A stretch of 64,000 bases of DNA from Lolium rigidum (lineage: Eukaryota > Streptophyta > Magnoliopsida > Poales > Poaceae). Under the pieces are notes generated by a model, which was not told the DNA's origin, made no database searches, and was given only the letters and a program-made list of their open reading frames with translations. Both the position numbers and the translations under genes were made by a program. Shown here one piece after another: positions 33,964 through 45,440 of this stretch (positions are counted from its first letter, which is position 1; every line of letters starts with the position of its first letter). The stretch is taken from the NCBI RefSeq assembly GCF_022539505.1, contig NC_061508.1, positions 35,272,256-35,336,255 on the forward strand. Direction: 5' to 3'.

Positions 33964-34157
33964 GAAACTACAAAAGATTTTGGTAGAAAGAAATAAAAGA
34001 CTAGAAAGTATAGCTCATGTGTATATAGATGATATACATATTAGAATGTATTCTTTGATTGGTCATACAATGGAATTCTTGGGTATTTGTACCATATTGG
34101 TTGGTATGAGGTGTCATACAATACAACACAATACAAGAATACAATGGCCTAAGTGAC
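33964..34157. other. 194 bp between elements B and A
   Basis: AT-rich sequence with no recognised domain. It could be what remains of the target of both elements or part of the 26405 element, but I cannot join it to the left flank of B because no TSD matches. Confidence 0.3.
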
Positions 34158-36128
34158 TGATACATTGCAGACGTATCTATAATTTTTGATGCTACATGCT
34201 TGTTTTACACAAATTTTATATGTTTTGTCTACACTTCATTGCACTTTTATATATTTTTCGGAACTAACCTATTGATAAGATGACACAGTGTCAGTTCCCT
34301 GTTTCCTGCTGTTTTGTATTTCAGAAAAGTTGTACATGAAATATTCTCGGAATTGGTCGAAACAAAAGCCGAAGTTCCTATTTTACTGTGACGAAGACGG
34401 AGTCCAGAGGGCAGACGAAGGAGGGCCAAGAGGTGGCCACACCTGCCCTTGGCGCGGCCCATGCCCTGGCCGCGCCATGGGGTGGTGTGGGCCCCCTGGC
34501 CGACCTCGCCCTTCCACCTATAAGAAGCCTCCCGACACGTGAACCCTAAAAAATAAGCCTCCATCCACGAAAAGTTTTGTAGCTCCGGTGTCGCTGAAGA
34601 CAAGATTCGGGGGACAAAAGTCTCTGTTCTGGCACCCTGCCGGGATGGGAAATTGCCCCCGGAGTCATCTCCATCGACTCCACCGCCATCTTCATCGATG
34701 TTGCTGACTCCCATGATGAGGAGTGAGTAGTTCTCCCCCGAGGCTGAGGGCTTTACCGGTAGCTATGTGCTCTATCTATCTCTCCATGTATGGTCTTTAT
34801 GTGATCATGAGCTTTGTAATCTAGTTGGATAAGTAGATGTTATTCTTCAACTATTTTTCTACTCAAGTGGTTTTATTATGTGATCTCCGGGGACACCTTG
34901 TCCCGCGGTGTGAAGGTAATAGTGTGCACACCGTGTTTGTTTCTTAAGCTTAATTTATAGAAATACTTATGAATTGTGGTGTCTAGTTAGTACCATCTTT
35001 GTATGCTCATAGTGATAGCGTGGGGCATCCATAGATTGGGAATGCGAACTTTAAGGACTGCTTATGCAGCCCTATGCAGTGAATTTGTGTTTGTTATCCA
35101 ACCGGAGAGTGGTTCAGAGTAGAGTAGTGAAGAGATAATATGTATGTATTCAATTATGACATCATTGTTGAGAATGTCCACTAGTGAAAGTATGATCCCT
35201 AGGCCTTGTTTCCAAGCATTGAAACACCGTTTACAACCAGCTCTGCTACATGTTTGCTTGCTGCCATTTTTATTTCAGATTGCAACTAGCTGGGTGACCC
35301 GCGCAATTTGCGCGGCTAGCATCGATATATCTTAAAAATTGCCTAATTTATTATTATTTTTCTTGATGATGCCTTTTGTGAAAACATTTGATATAAATAT
35401 GAAGTCAATAAAGTATTTAAAATTATGAAACAAAGTTTGCAGAACTTCCCTACCGCTCCACTTTTCACTTATGTTATACAATTTTGGAAACACAGAAAGT
35501 CAAACAACCCGGCCAACATCATCATTTAGGCTCCGAAATATATTATGCATTGACGGACTCTACCATTAAATTTGTATACTTTACGCAACTCCAGAAATCA
35601 ACGGGCTCAGTACTCACCCGGGTTGTGATTTCTCCACGTATAGTAACACTCATACCAGCGTAATGCATTAGCGACATATCCAAATAATTTATGCTCCTTC
35701 CTGGATCGTTCGTGTGAATTATATGACATCTCCAGTTAAAACATCTAATTTAAATATGATAGAAATAATGACAATGACCTAGATATATGAGATTACTTTC
35801 ATACATATGGAAATTAGCTAAGGTCAAATTAAAAAATACATTTACTATTTTTTAATTTGTATGTATCCCGAAACGAACTCGATTTTCACGTCTTCTATAT
35901 TTTCTTCCAGACCGGCATTGCATGCATCGAACGTACGTTCTGTTTCAAATCATATGTTAGAAGTCTCTTTCAAAATTTACTTTTCATGACAACAATTTAT
36001 ATATATCTTTACCATTCCTAGAACTGCTACACCATGCAAAATTTGCACACCAGAAGAGGTCAAAATATAAGAATTTTAATGTTTGAGATGATAATGCGAA
36101 CTTTGTGAAATATTTATACCCAATCTCA

Positions 36129-38155
36129 TCTATTATATAATTAAAACAACAAACATTGTACGGCTAAGATTTAGCAAAACCTAATGGGCGTCTAAGATTT
36201 AATTACTCCACGATGTAGATATTATTAGATCATCGTGGTCCACGGAACGATCTCTCGCTCTGCCTAAGGGAACGGCCATCCTCACGGATATATCTTTCTT
36301 AGGTTGTTGTGTACAACCGTATTGAGATAGGAATCTGTTTTCTTTACCTGCGATATTGACACAAACATTCTGTAGAGAATAGCCGATCTAATCTAATGCA
36401 CATGGGGCCGATCCAATCTAATGCGCATGCCTGTGGGACAATATCCTTTGGAATATAGTTTTCTCCTGATTCCGTAAAAGAAAACTTCAGCCCTTTGATT
36501 TTTCGCACGCATTGACAATGTCTCCGATGGTCGCGAGGCCTGCTCCCTGGCGTCTCCGACGATGGCGAAAGCCCTGAAACATCCCTGTGCAAGCGTCGCC
36601 GCCTCGATCTCTCACTGCAGCGAAGGCCACCGCCATCCTCATCTATTTTTGGAATCGCGTGGCTCCAGCACCCCAATGGATAGTGAGGGCTAGCTGGTCC
36701 GCTCTCCAGTGATAATACGGACGTTGCTGCACCATCTACTCGATATGTGCATGCACACATGAGCAAATCCGGTTTGAGGTACGTTAGTCTGCTCCACTCA
36801 TTTTGATTATATTTTCTTCATCAGAATTGATGGGTCATCACACTACACAAGGTATCTATAATTCTGCAACTCTCTAGAAAGGAAGGAAACGATCCAATCC
36901 AGGGTCTAAATAATATTTACCTGGGTTATTGATCAAAGATCCGGTAAAACAACCGATCAGTCTCATGCATTATCCAGGACAACACGAAATCTAGCGAGGT
37001 CGATCGCTCGCGGCCAGATTGTTGCCAGTTCCCAAATCCCAACACCTTAACATCGGATGTCATCGATCGCGGGCTAGATTCAAACGGCTCACAACGTGCA
37101 ACATTGTCCAGGCTAGACGCTACCACGTTTGGAAGAAGTCTGTCGGCCTCCTCGAGCCGCACAATGCAGACCAATGGTGCGCGAACTGACGGATACAAGT
37201 CCTACGCATGAGTGATTAACGAGCACCTTCTGCAAAGTAAAGGTTAGATCTTGGACCTTTGCATGTCCAATCATCAAAGGAAAAGAAAAAAAAGTTTCAC
37301 CCAACTCGAATCATGTCTCTAATTCTTATGTTAATTCTCCATTTTCTTTATTGCCGTTCACACTTCCATTTGTATTGTGATCCGTAATTTTGTATTCAAA
37401 TATTTTATCAAAACAAAAAATAATTACAAGAATCTCAATTAAGCCGATATAAAAGATAACAAAGCATAGATTAGATCTTTTTATTCGCTTGATGAGACAT
37501 AAAACTAGGAAATTCGAAGCTTTCAAATATAATCACCTCATCATCATTCTACGTACGGTCATTTGTTGGCTGCCATCGTTTTACGTAGGATTGTATGTTA
37601 GAATAGATAATTGATAAAGAGGTGAAGTGAGAAATTTCAGTGCTAACCAGTTGATGAATGTGAAAAGTACTTAGGACCATTGCAGATCGAAGTTGTGCTA
37701 GAATACAATTGACGGCTCAACGTCGGAGTGAGTTTTGTCCGTCGGCATGAAAAGAGTGATGTTAACACATGAACATTAGCATGTGCGCTCAGTCTTTAAC
37801 CAGACTTAATGTCACAAGACCAAATCAGAAAAAATGTACTTAAAAATTTCTAAATATCAACCATTGTTAGAGAATTCAAAAAGGAAACCCACATTTGAAT
37901 ATTATATTCATCTTTGGGTTTTTAGAGTATTTGATTCAAATTTATTCTCTTATTTCTAATAGTCTTGCGCAGAGTCAAATAAATACATTAATGAAGTATA
38001 CACATATCGTCTTTTCGTTGTACAGCTTTAGCTGCAACATACGTATAAAAGGTTATATATAAAATCAACTAGCTGCCATGTGTATATAGAAAAATCAAAT
38101 ATATACTTGGTATGTTAAACATCTAGCCGCGCTAATGCGCGGGACACTTTGCTAG
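36129..38155 (+). mobile_element. Nested Helitron, complete and non-autonomous (2027 bp)
   Basis: It starts TCTATTATATAATT after A (36128) and ends with hairpin CCGCGCTAATGCGCGG (38127-38142), nine bases, then CTAG (38152-38155) before T. Helitron copy 2 lacks it and reads CAATCTCA|TTATATTT at the same place (40992/40993), proving the exact boundaries and A-T target. The body contains GC-richer stretches (about 36240-37200) that may be captured host sequence, but no domain is recognised. Confidence 0.95.
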
Positions 38156-39090
38156 TTATATTTAAAAGTTAAGAATTTTAGAATAATGTGGTGAGAATTT
38201 TAGAGTGGTGCCTTTTGTGAAATAGTGCACGCCTCCTCCATATTTTATTGTATAATGTCAATATTATTGTTTAATTAAAGATCTGCGAACAACTGATCTA
38301 CTGTTTCGTTCAATTAAAAAACCAAGAGGTAAACTGTACCTGACATCCACCCAAAAAACATTGTACTGAATCTTAATTGTAATGTATCGTACAATCCATT
38401 ATCCAAAAGGATCTGACACATGCAAAGTGAATAACAAATGAAATATATAAATACATGTTGAGCTGAGTCTTATGGCCTTACTTGTTGTTTCTAGGGTAAA
38501 GGGCAAGCTGAAGTAGCGCAGCATTTTCATGATCATTCAGCCATCTGCAAGCAATGGAACTTTTAGTGTGGCAAACCATATAGTAAAAGTAAGATTGTTA
38601 GAAAATCTAATGGCAACATTAAAGCAGCTATCTTAACATAAAATAACAGGGAAAAACTACACTAAGATCTATTCAGTTCATGCTTACCTAATTCACGAAA
38701 CCAAACGTTGACACAAATTTTGCTCCTGGCGAAAATAACAATGTAAAAACAGTAAATTCTCCTTTTAGCTGCCTGTAGCGAGGTGACAAATACACATCAT
38801 ACGGCGTATTGTACATAAATAGTTGGAGCACTCAAAAAAAAAACTGAAGCTCACGTCTAATTACCTTGCTTTGGGCTGTCCGGCTGTGTGTTAATGATGT
38901 AAATCTTAATTTCATCTATCGCTCTTAGTATGGCGCCCTGCATCCTTTCATTCTGTATTGCCGAGAGAGCGAGCTGGAAAATTTCTAGACCATATATGTT
39001 GTATTGTAAATAAGTAGATGCAGTAATTGAAGGAATTAAATCTCACATTTATTTAAGAAAGTAGATACAACAATTGAAGGAAATTAAATC

Positions 39091-39378
39091 TCAACTTTTT
39101 TTACCTGGCTTTTGGCTGTTCGATTGGGTGATCGATCCATCCATAGCTGCATGCATGGTGTATGTTCTCTGCAGGATATTGAAAACAACAATTTTGACGT
39201 TAATACACACGGCAGAGTGGACGTCTAGGTGAACTTGGGAGCGGCGGCAGCATACTTGAGGTCGAGGATACGTGATGACAGTGCACCCCGGCAGATCGGA
39301 ATACGATAGCCGCAGTCGCATGCCGCGGCAGCATGCGTACGCGCGTGAGGAAACGCTAGAATACATCAGCGGCGGCAA
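39091..39378 (-). other. 95-codon frame inside Helitron copy 1
   Basis: Its translation is identical to the frame at 41928-42215 in copy 2. The Cys/Arg/Ser-rich product matches no family I know. Identity reflects recent Helitron amplification rather than selection, so it may not be a gene. Confidence 0.25.
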
Positions 39379-39871
39379 ATTGCGTCACTGTGTTGCATGA
39401 TTTCTTTTAATTTTCTTATGTATCCTGCAACCTCCATTGATCTAGTATGCTCTCAAGCGAGATCTAGGTACGATTCCAGGACGCGGCGGCCACGACATGA
39501 AGAAAGAAAAAGGTAACGGTGTGAGAGGATACCTTATTATTTTTTAATGGCAGCGGTGGGTAATTTTTTTCCGTTCTCCTTTAAATCTAAGCCTTTCTTT
39601 TTCAAGTGCTAAATCTGAGCCGTATTTCACTATCTCTTCGCCAAACTAGTGCACCTATACACCTGACAAGTGTATTGGGTGTATTGGGGACACATGAGAC
39701 TTCTTGAATCGTAATTGCAGGGTTGCTTGAGAGGGATATCTTTGACCTCTACCTACCTGAGTTTGATAAACCTTAGGTGATCCACTTAAGGGAAACTTGC
39801 TGCGGTTCTACAAACATCTGCACTTGGAGGCCCAACACTGTCTACAAGAATAGAAGCGTGCGTAGGTATTA

Positions 39872-40148
39872 AGCTCTTTTCTGGCACCATTGCCAGGGAG
39901 GTAAGGTAAAAGGTACTCACATCCTCTGGCTACTAAGTATTTTAGTTGCTGGTGAGTGCTCGAAGTTATTTCCTTTAGATTTTGCAATTATATCTTTTTG
40001 TTTCTTGTTTTTATTTTCACTAGTTAGGCTTAATGGAAAATAACAAAAAAATTAGAGAGATTTATAGTATTTATTTTGAGTTAGGACATGAGGTGTTTGA
40101 AGAGAAAATTAAAAATACTATGGAACTTTATTTTCATGTTAATAGAAA
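39872..40148 (+). pseudogene. Element A leader and start of its internal ORF
   Basis: After the primer site the leader leads to an ATG at 40034 and a frame similar to the start of element B's ORF (MENNKK, then LGHEVFEEKIKNTMELYFH). The frame is cut at 40148 by Helitron copy 2 and resumes at 42496, soon reaching a stop near 42596. Confidence 0.65.
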
Positions 40149-42495
40149 CTAGCTGGGTGACCCGCGCAATTTGCGCGGCTAGCATCGATATATCTTAAAA
40201 ATTGCCTAATTTATTATTATTTTTCTTGATGATGCCTTTTGTGAAAACATTTGATATAAATATGAAGTCAATAAAGTATTTAAAATTATGAAACAAAGTT
40301 TGCAGAACTTCCCTACCGCTCCACTTTTCACTTATGTTATACAATTTTGGAAACACAGAAAGTCAAACAACCTGGTCAACATCATCATTTAGGCTCCGAA
40401 ATATATTATGCATTGACGGACTCTACCATTAAATTTGTATACTTTACGCAACTCCAGAAATCAACGGGCTCAGTACTCACCCGGGTTGTGATTTCTCCAC
40501 GTATAGTAACACTCATACCAGCGTAATGCATTAGCGACATATCCAAATGATTTATGCTCCTTCCTGGATCGTTCGTGTGAATTATATGACATCTCCAGTT
40601 AAAACATCTAATTTAAATATGATAGAAATAATGACAATGACCTAGATATATGAGATTACTTTCATACATATGGAAATTAGCTAAGGTCAAATTAAAAAAT
40701 ACATTTACTATTTTTTAATTTGTATGTATCCCAGAAATGAACTCGATTTTCACGTCTTCTATATTTTCTTCCAGACCGGCATTGCATGCATCGAACGTAC
40801 GTTCTGTTTCAAATCATATGTTAGAAGTCTCTTTCAAAATTTACTTTTCATGACAACAATTTATATATATCTTTACCATTCCTAGAACTGCTACACCATG
40901 CAAAATTTGCACACCAGAAGAGGTCAAAATATAAGAATTTTAATGTTTGAGATGATAATGCGAACTTTGTGAAATATTTATACCCAATCTCATTATATTT
41001 AAAAGTTAAGAATTTTAGAATAATGTGGTGAGAATTTTAGAGTGGTGCCTTTTGTGAAATAGTGCACGCCTCCTCCATATTTTATTGTATAATGTCAATA
41101 TTATTGTTTAATTAAAGATCTGCGAACAACTGATCTACTGTTTCGTTCAATTAAAAAACCAAGAGGTAAACTGTACCTGACATCCACCCAAAAAACATTG
41201 TACTGAATCTTAATTGTAATGTATCGTACAATCCATTATCCAAAAGGATCTGACACATGCAAAGTGAATAACAAATGAAATATATAAATACATGTTGAGC
41301 TGAGTCTTATGGCCTTACTTGTTGTTTCTAGGGTAAAGGGCAAGCTGAAGTAGCGCAGCATTTTCATGATCATTCAGCCATCTGCAAGCAATGGAACTTT
41401 TAGTGTGGCAAACCATATAGTAAAAGTAAGATTGTTAGAAAATCTAATGGCAACATTAAAGCAGCTATCTTAACATAAAATAACAGGGAAAAACTACACT
41501 AAGATCTATTCAGTTCATGCTTACCTAATTCACGAAACCAAACGTTGACACAAATTTTGCTCCTGGCGAAAATAACAATGTAAAAACAGTAAATTCTCCT
41601 TTTAGCTGCCTGTAGCGAGGTGACAAATACACATCATACGGCGTATTGTACATAAATAGTTGGAGCACTCAAAAAAAAAACTGAAGCTCACGTCTAATTA
41701 CCTTGCTTTGGGCTGTCCGGCTGTGTGTTAATGATGTAAATCTTAATTTCATCTATCGCTCTTAGTATGGCGCCCTGCATCCTTTCATTCTGTATTGCCG
41801 AGAGAGCGAGCTGGAAAATTTCTAGACCATATATGTTGTATTGTAAATAAGTAGATGCAGTAATTGAAGGAATTAAATCTCACATTTATTTAAGAAAGTA
41901 GATACAACAATTGAAGGAAATTAAATCTCAACTTTTTTTACCTGGCTTTTGGCTGTTCGATTGGGTGATCGATCCATCCATAGCTGCATGCATGGTGTAT
42001 GTTCTCTGCAGGATATTGAAAACAACAATTTTGACGTTAATACACACGGCAGAGTGGACGTCTAGGTGAACTTGGGAGCGGCGGCAGCATACTTGAGGTC
42101 GAGGATACGTGATGACAGTGCACCCCGGCAGATCGGAATACGATAGCCGCAGTCGCATGCCGCGGCAGCATGCGTACGCGCGTGAGGAAACGCTAGAATA
42201 CATCAGCGGCGGCAAATTGCGTCACTGTGTTGCATGATTTCTTTTAATTTTCTTATGTATCCTGCAACCTCCATTGATCTAGTATGCTCTCAAGCGAGAT
42301 CTAGGTACGATTCCAGGACGCGGCGGCCACGACATGAAGAAAGAAAAAGGTAACGGTGTGAGAGGATACCTTATTATTTTTTAATGGCAGCGGTGGGTAA
42401 TTTTTTTCCGTTCTCCTTTAAATCTAAGCCTTTCTTTTTCAAGTGCTAAATCTGAGCCGTTCTTTGTCTTGTGTTTTAATTATATAATAGATAGA
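40149..42495 (-). mobile_element. Helitron copy 2, complete and non-autonomous (about 2347 bp)
   Basis: The minus-strand 3' end CTAG is at 40152-40149, with the same hairpin as copy 1 (about 40162-40178). The 5' end reads TCTATCTATTATATAATT on the minus strand, ending at 42495. Placing the end there keeps element A's frame continuous across the insertion; a boundary 4 bp earlier (42491) would match the nested Helitron's first bases better. The first ~47 bp resemble the 5' end of the nested Helitron, so the two are related. No Rep/helicase is present. Confidence 0.9.
41928..42215 (-). other. 95-codon frame inside Helitron copy 2
   Basis: Identical in translation to 39091-39378. It ends just past a possible splice donor (CCAG|GTAAAA), which would fit an exon of a captured gene fragment. 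Function unknown. Confidence 0.25.
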
Positions 42496-42707
42496 TGTTA
42501 TTAGTATGAATGCTTTAAACACCATTATTGCTAATACTATGGAAAAATCTAAGCTTGGGGAAGCTAGTTTTTATGATCTTTTTAATCCCCAGCTTTAGAG
42601 GAGAAAATTTGCTCTGATGATATTTTATCTCCCATATGTGATAATTCTAATGATGCTTGTGATATTTTAAATCAACCTCTACTGAAAGTATTCCTTTTAA
42701 AATACCT

Positions 42708-43718
42708 ATGAAAATTGTTGAAAAGATCATGGATGAATGTCTTGCAGGGGATGGAACAGTCCATCCTAGTGATCACTTGTTGAAACTGAAAGAACTTTGT
42801 GAGTTGTTTAAGGTTGCAGGTTTATCAAGAGAAAATGCCATGAAGAAGTTATTTCCATTGTCACTTAAGGACAATGCAAAGGAATGGTATCAGCTACTAG
42901 ATGATCCTCATCATTCGGAGTGGAGGGAGCTTGAATCTCTCTTTTACTTTAAATTTTATCCTCCTCATGAAGTGCATATAGATTGGAATTATATTTATAA
43001 TTTTCATCCTCATGATGGAGAAGGTATTGCCCAAGCGTGGGGGAAATTGAAGTCACTAATGCTCAAATGTCCCACTTATGAGCTCCCCATTAATATTGTT
43101 ATTAATAATTTTTATGCAAGGCTTTCAGGATAGTACAAGGACTATCTAGATGCTTGTTTAGAGGGAACTTTCACAAGTAAAGAGGTTGAAGCTAAGTGGG
43201 ATCTTCTTGAAGCAATTCAAAGCAATACCGAAGATTGGGATAATGACAAAGGTAAAGAATCAGGTATAAACTATGAGTATGGTTGCATTAAGTCTTTCAC
43301 TGAAACTGCTAATTAACAAGAACTTAGTGCTAAATTTGGTCTTGATCCTAAAATTATTGTTGATTTATGTAGAGCTTTTGCTTCTCATATTAATGTTCCT
43401 AAAGAAAATTGGGACATGTATCATGAACCTTATAAAGACACTTTCATGAAAAATGAAATTGTTATTAATGAGTGCAATACACATGCTCAAACTTCTGGAA
43501 GTACTATTTCTTATAAGCATGTTAATTTTTGTGGAGCACTTACACCTTGTGAAAAGAATCAAATCAAAGAAGAATATTGCATCCATCACAGGAATGAAAA
43601 AACTAGAATGTGGGACAGGGCTTTAAACGATCTTGGTGAAAAAGTTTGTGCCCTCTATCCTTTTGTTTGTGAACTTTGCTATAAGGTGGGTCATTTCAAT
43701 TTTCAATGCTCATGATAT
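42708..43718 (+). pseudogene. Element A gag-like gene with CCHC knuckle (two stops)
   Basis: The frame begins MKIVEKIMDECLAGD and matches the plant retrotransposon gag domain (PF03732 type): NAKEWYQLLDDPHHSEW, then LESLFYFKFYPP and QAWGKLKSLMLKCP. It is stopped by TAG at 43131-43133 and again near 43314-43316. It continues in recognisable form to a zinc knuckle CELCYKVGHFNFQC close to 43715. Gag forms the virus-like particle and binds RNA in intact elements; this copy cannot. Together with the tRNA-Asp primer site it points to an Athila-like Gypsy lineage. Confidence 0.8.
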
Positions 43719-43731
43719 GATAATAGCCTTT

Positions 43732-45327
43732 TGATACGCGTACAGCACGCGTCCGTTGGGAACCCCAAGAGGAAGGTGTGATGCGTACAGCGGCAAGTTT
43801 TCCCTCAGTAAGAAACCAAGGTTTATCGAACCAGTAGGAGCCAAGAAGCACGTTGAAGGTTGATGGCGGCGAGATGTAGTGCGGCGCAACACCAGGGATT
43901 CCGGCGCCAACGTGGAACCTGCACAACACAACCAAAGTACTTTGCCCCAACGAAATAGTGAGGTTGTCAATCTCACCGGCTTGCTGTAACAAAGGATTAG
44001 ATGTATAGTGTGGATGATGATTGTTTGCGAGAAAACGAGTAGAACAAGTATTGCGATAGATTGTATTCGATGTAAAAGAATGGACCGGGGTCCACAGTTC
44101 ACTAGAGGTGTCTCTCCCATAAGAATAAGCATGTTGGGTGAACAAATTACAGTTGGGCAATTGACAAATAGAGAGGGCATGACCATGCACATACATGATA
44201 TGATGAGTATAGTGAGATTTAATTGGGCATTACGACAAAGTACATAGACCGCTATCCGAGCATGCATCTATGCCTAAAAAGTCCACCTTCGAGGTTATCA
44301 TCCGAACCCCTTCCAGGTATTAAGTTGCAAACAACGAGACAATTGCATTAAGTATGGTGCGTAATGTAATCAATAACTACATCCTCGGACATAGCATCGA
44401 TGTTTTATCCCTAGTGGCAACAGACATATCCACAACCTTAGAACTTTCTATCACTTGTCCCGGATTTAATGGAGGCATGAACCCACTATCGAGCATAAAT
44501 ACTCCCTCTTGGAGTTACTAGCAAAAACTTGGCCAGAGCCTCTACTAACAACGGAGAGCATGCAAGATCATAAACAACACATAGGTAATAGATTGATAAT
44601 CAACATAACATAGTATTCTCTATCCATCGGATCCCAACAAACACAACATATAGCATTACAGATAGATGATCTTGATCATGTTAGGCAGCTCACAAGACCT
44701 GACAATGAAGCACAATTAGGAGAAGACGACCATCTAGCTACTGCTATGGACCCATAGTCCAGGGGTGAACTACTCACTCGTCACTCCGGAGGCGACCATG
44801 GCGGTGAAGAGTCCTCCGGGAGATGATTCCCCTCTCCGGCAGGGTGCCGGAGGCGATCTCCTGAATCCCCGAGATGGGATTGGCGGCGGCGGCGTCTCTG
44901 GAAGGTTTTCCGTATTGTGGCTCTCGGTACTGGGGTTTCGCGACGAAGGCTATAAGTAGGCGGAGGAGATAGGTCAGGGGGCCACACGAGGGCCCCACAC
45001 AACAGGCCGGCGCGGCCAAGGGCCAGGCCGCGTCGCCCTAGTGTTTGGCCACCTCGTGGCCCCACTTCGTGACTCCTTCGGTCTTCTGGAAGCTTCGTGT
45101 GAAAATAGGCCCCTGGGCGTTGATTTCGTCCAATTCCGAGAATATTTCCTTACTAGGATTTCTAAACCAAAAATAGCGAAAACAACGAATCGGCTCTTCG
45201 GCATCTCGTTAATAGGTTAGTTCCGGAAAATGCATAAATATGACATAAAGTATGCATAAAACATGTAGATATCATCAATAATGTGGCATGGAACATAAGA
45301 AATTATCGATACGTCGGAGACGTATCA
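43732..45327 (-). repeat. Element C 3' LTR
   Basis: 1596 bp, nearly identical to 52993-54583. Frames such as 43710-44267 and 44781-45065 occur in both LTRs and are shadows, not genes. Confidence 0.93.
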
Positions 45328-45440
45328 ACATCCCCAAGCTTAGTTCCTGCTCGTCCCGAGCAGGTAAACGATAACAAAGATAATTTCTGGAGTGACATGC
45401 CATCATAACCTTGATCATACTATTGTAAGCATATGTAATG

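Larger units (their letters stand above)
35286..39622 (-). mobile_element. Helitron copy 1, 5' end deleted, hosts a nested Helitron
   Basis: The minus-strand 3' end is CTAG at 35289-35286 before a host T (A at 35285 on the plus strand). The hairpin CCGCGCAAATTGCGCGG lies at 35299-35315, nine bases inside the end. The body is nearly identical to copy 2 (40149-42495). The 5' terminal ~36 bp are missing: homology to copy 2 stops at 39622 and LTR sequence follows directly. No Rep or helicase coding is visible, so it is non-autonomous. Confidence 0.88.
34158..39871 (+). repeat. Element A 5' LTR, interrupted
   Basis: The LTR parts are 34158-35285 and 39623-39871, related to the element B LTR. Between them lies Helitron copy 1. 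A short LTR segment next to the right junction is missing compared with element B. The LTR's last bases are TATTA where B has CATCA. Confidence 0.75.

Noticed and set aside
36344..36766. 140-codon minus-strand frame in the nested Helitron as a captured gene
   Set aside because: No recognisable domain or splice pattern; left as unexplained Helitron content.
43696..44267. 166- and 185-codon minus-strand frames, repeated at 52839-53626
   Set aside because: They are the same LTR sequence in both LTRs of element C and overlap in two frames, so they are not separate genes.
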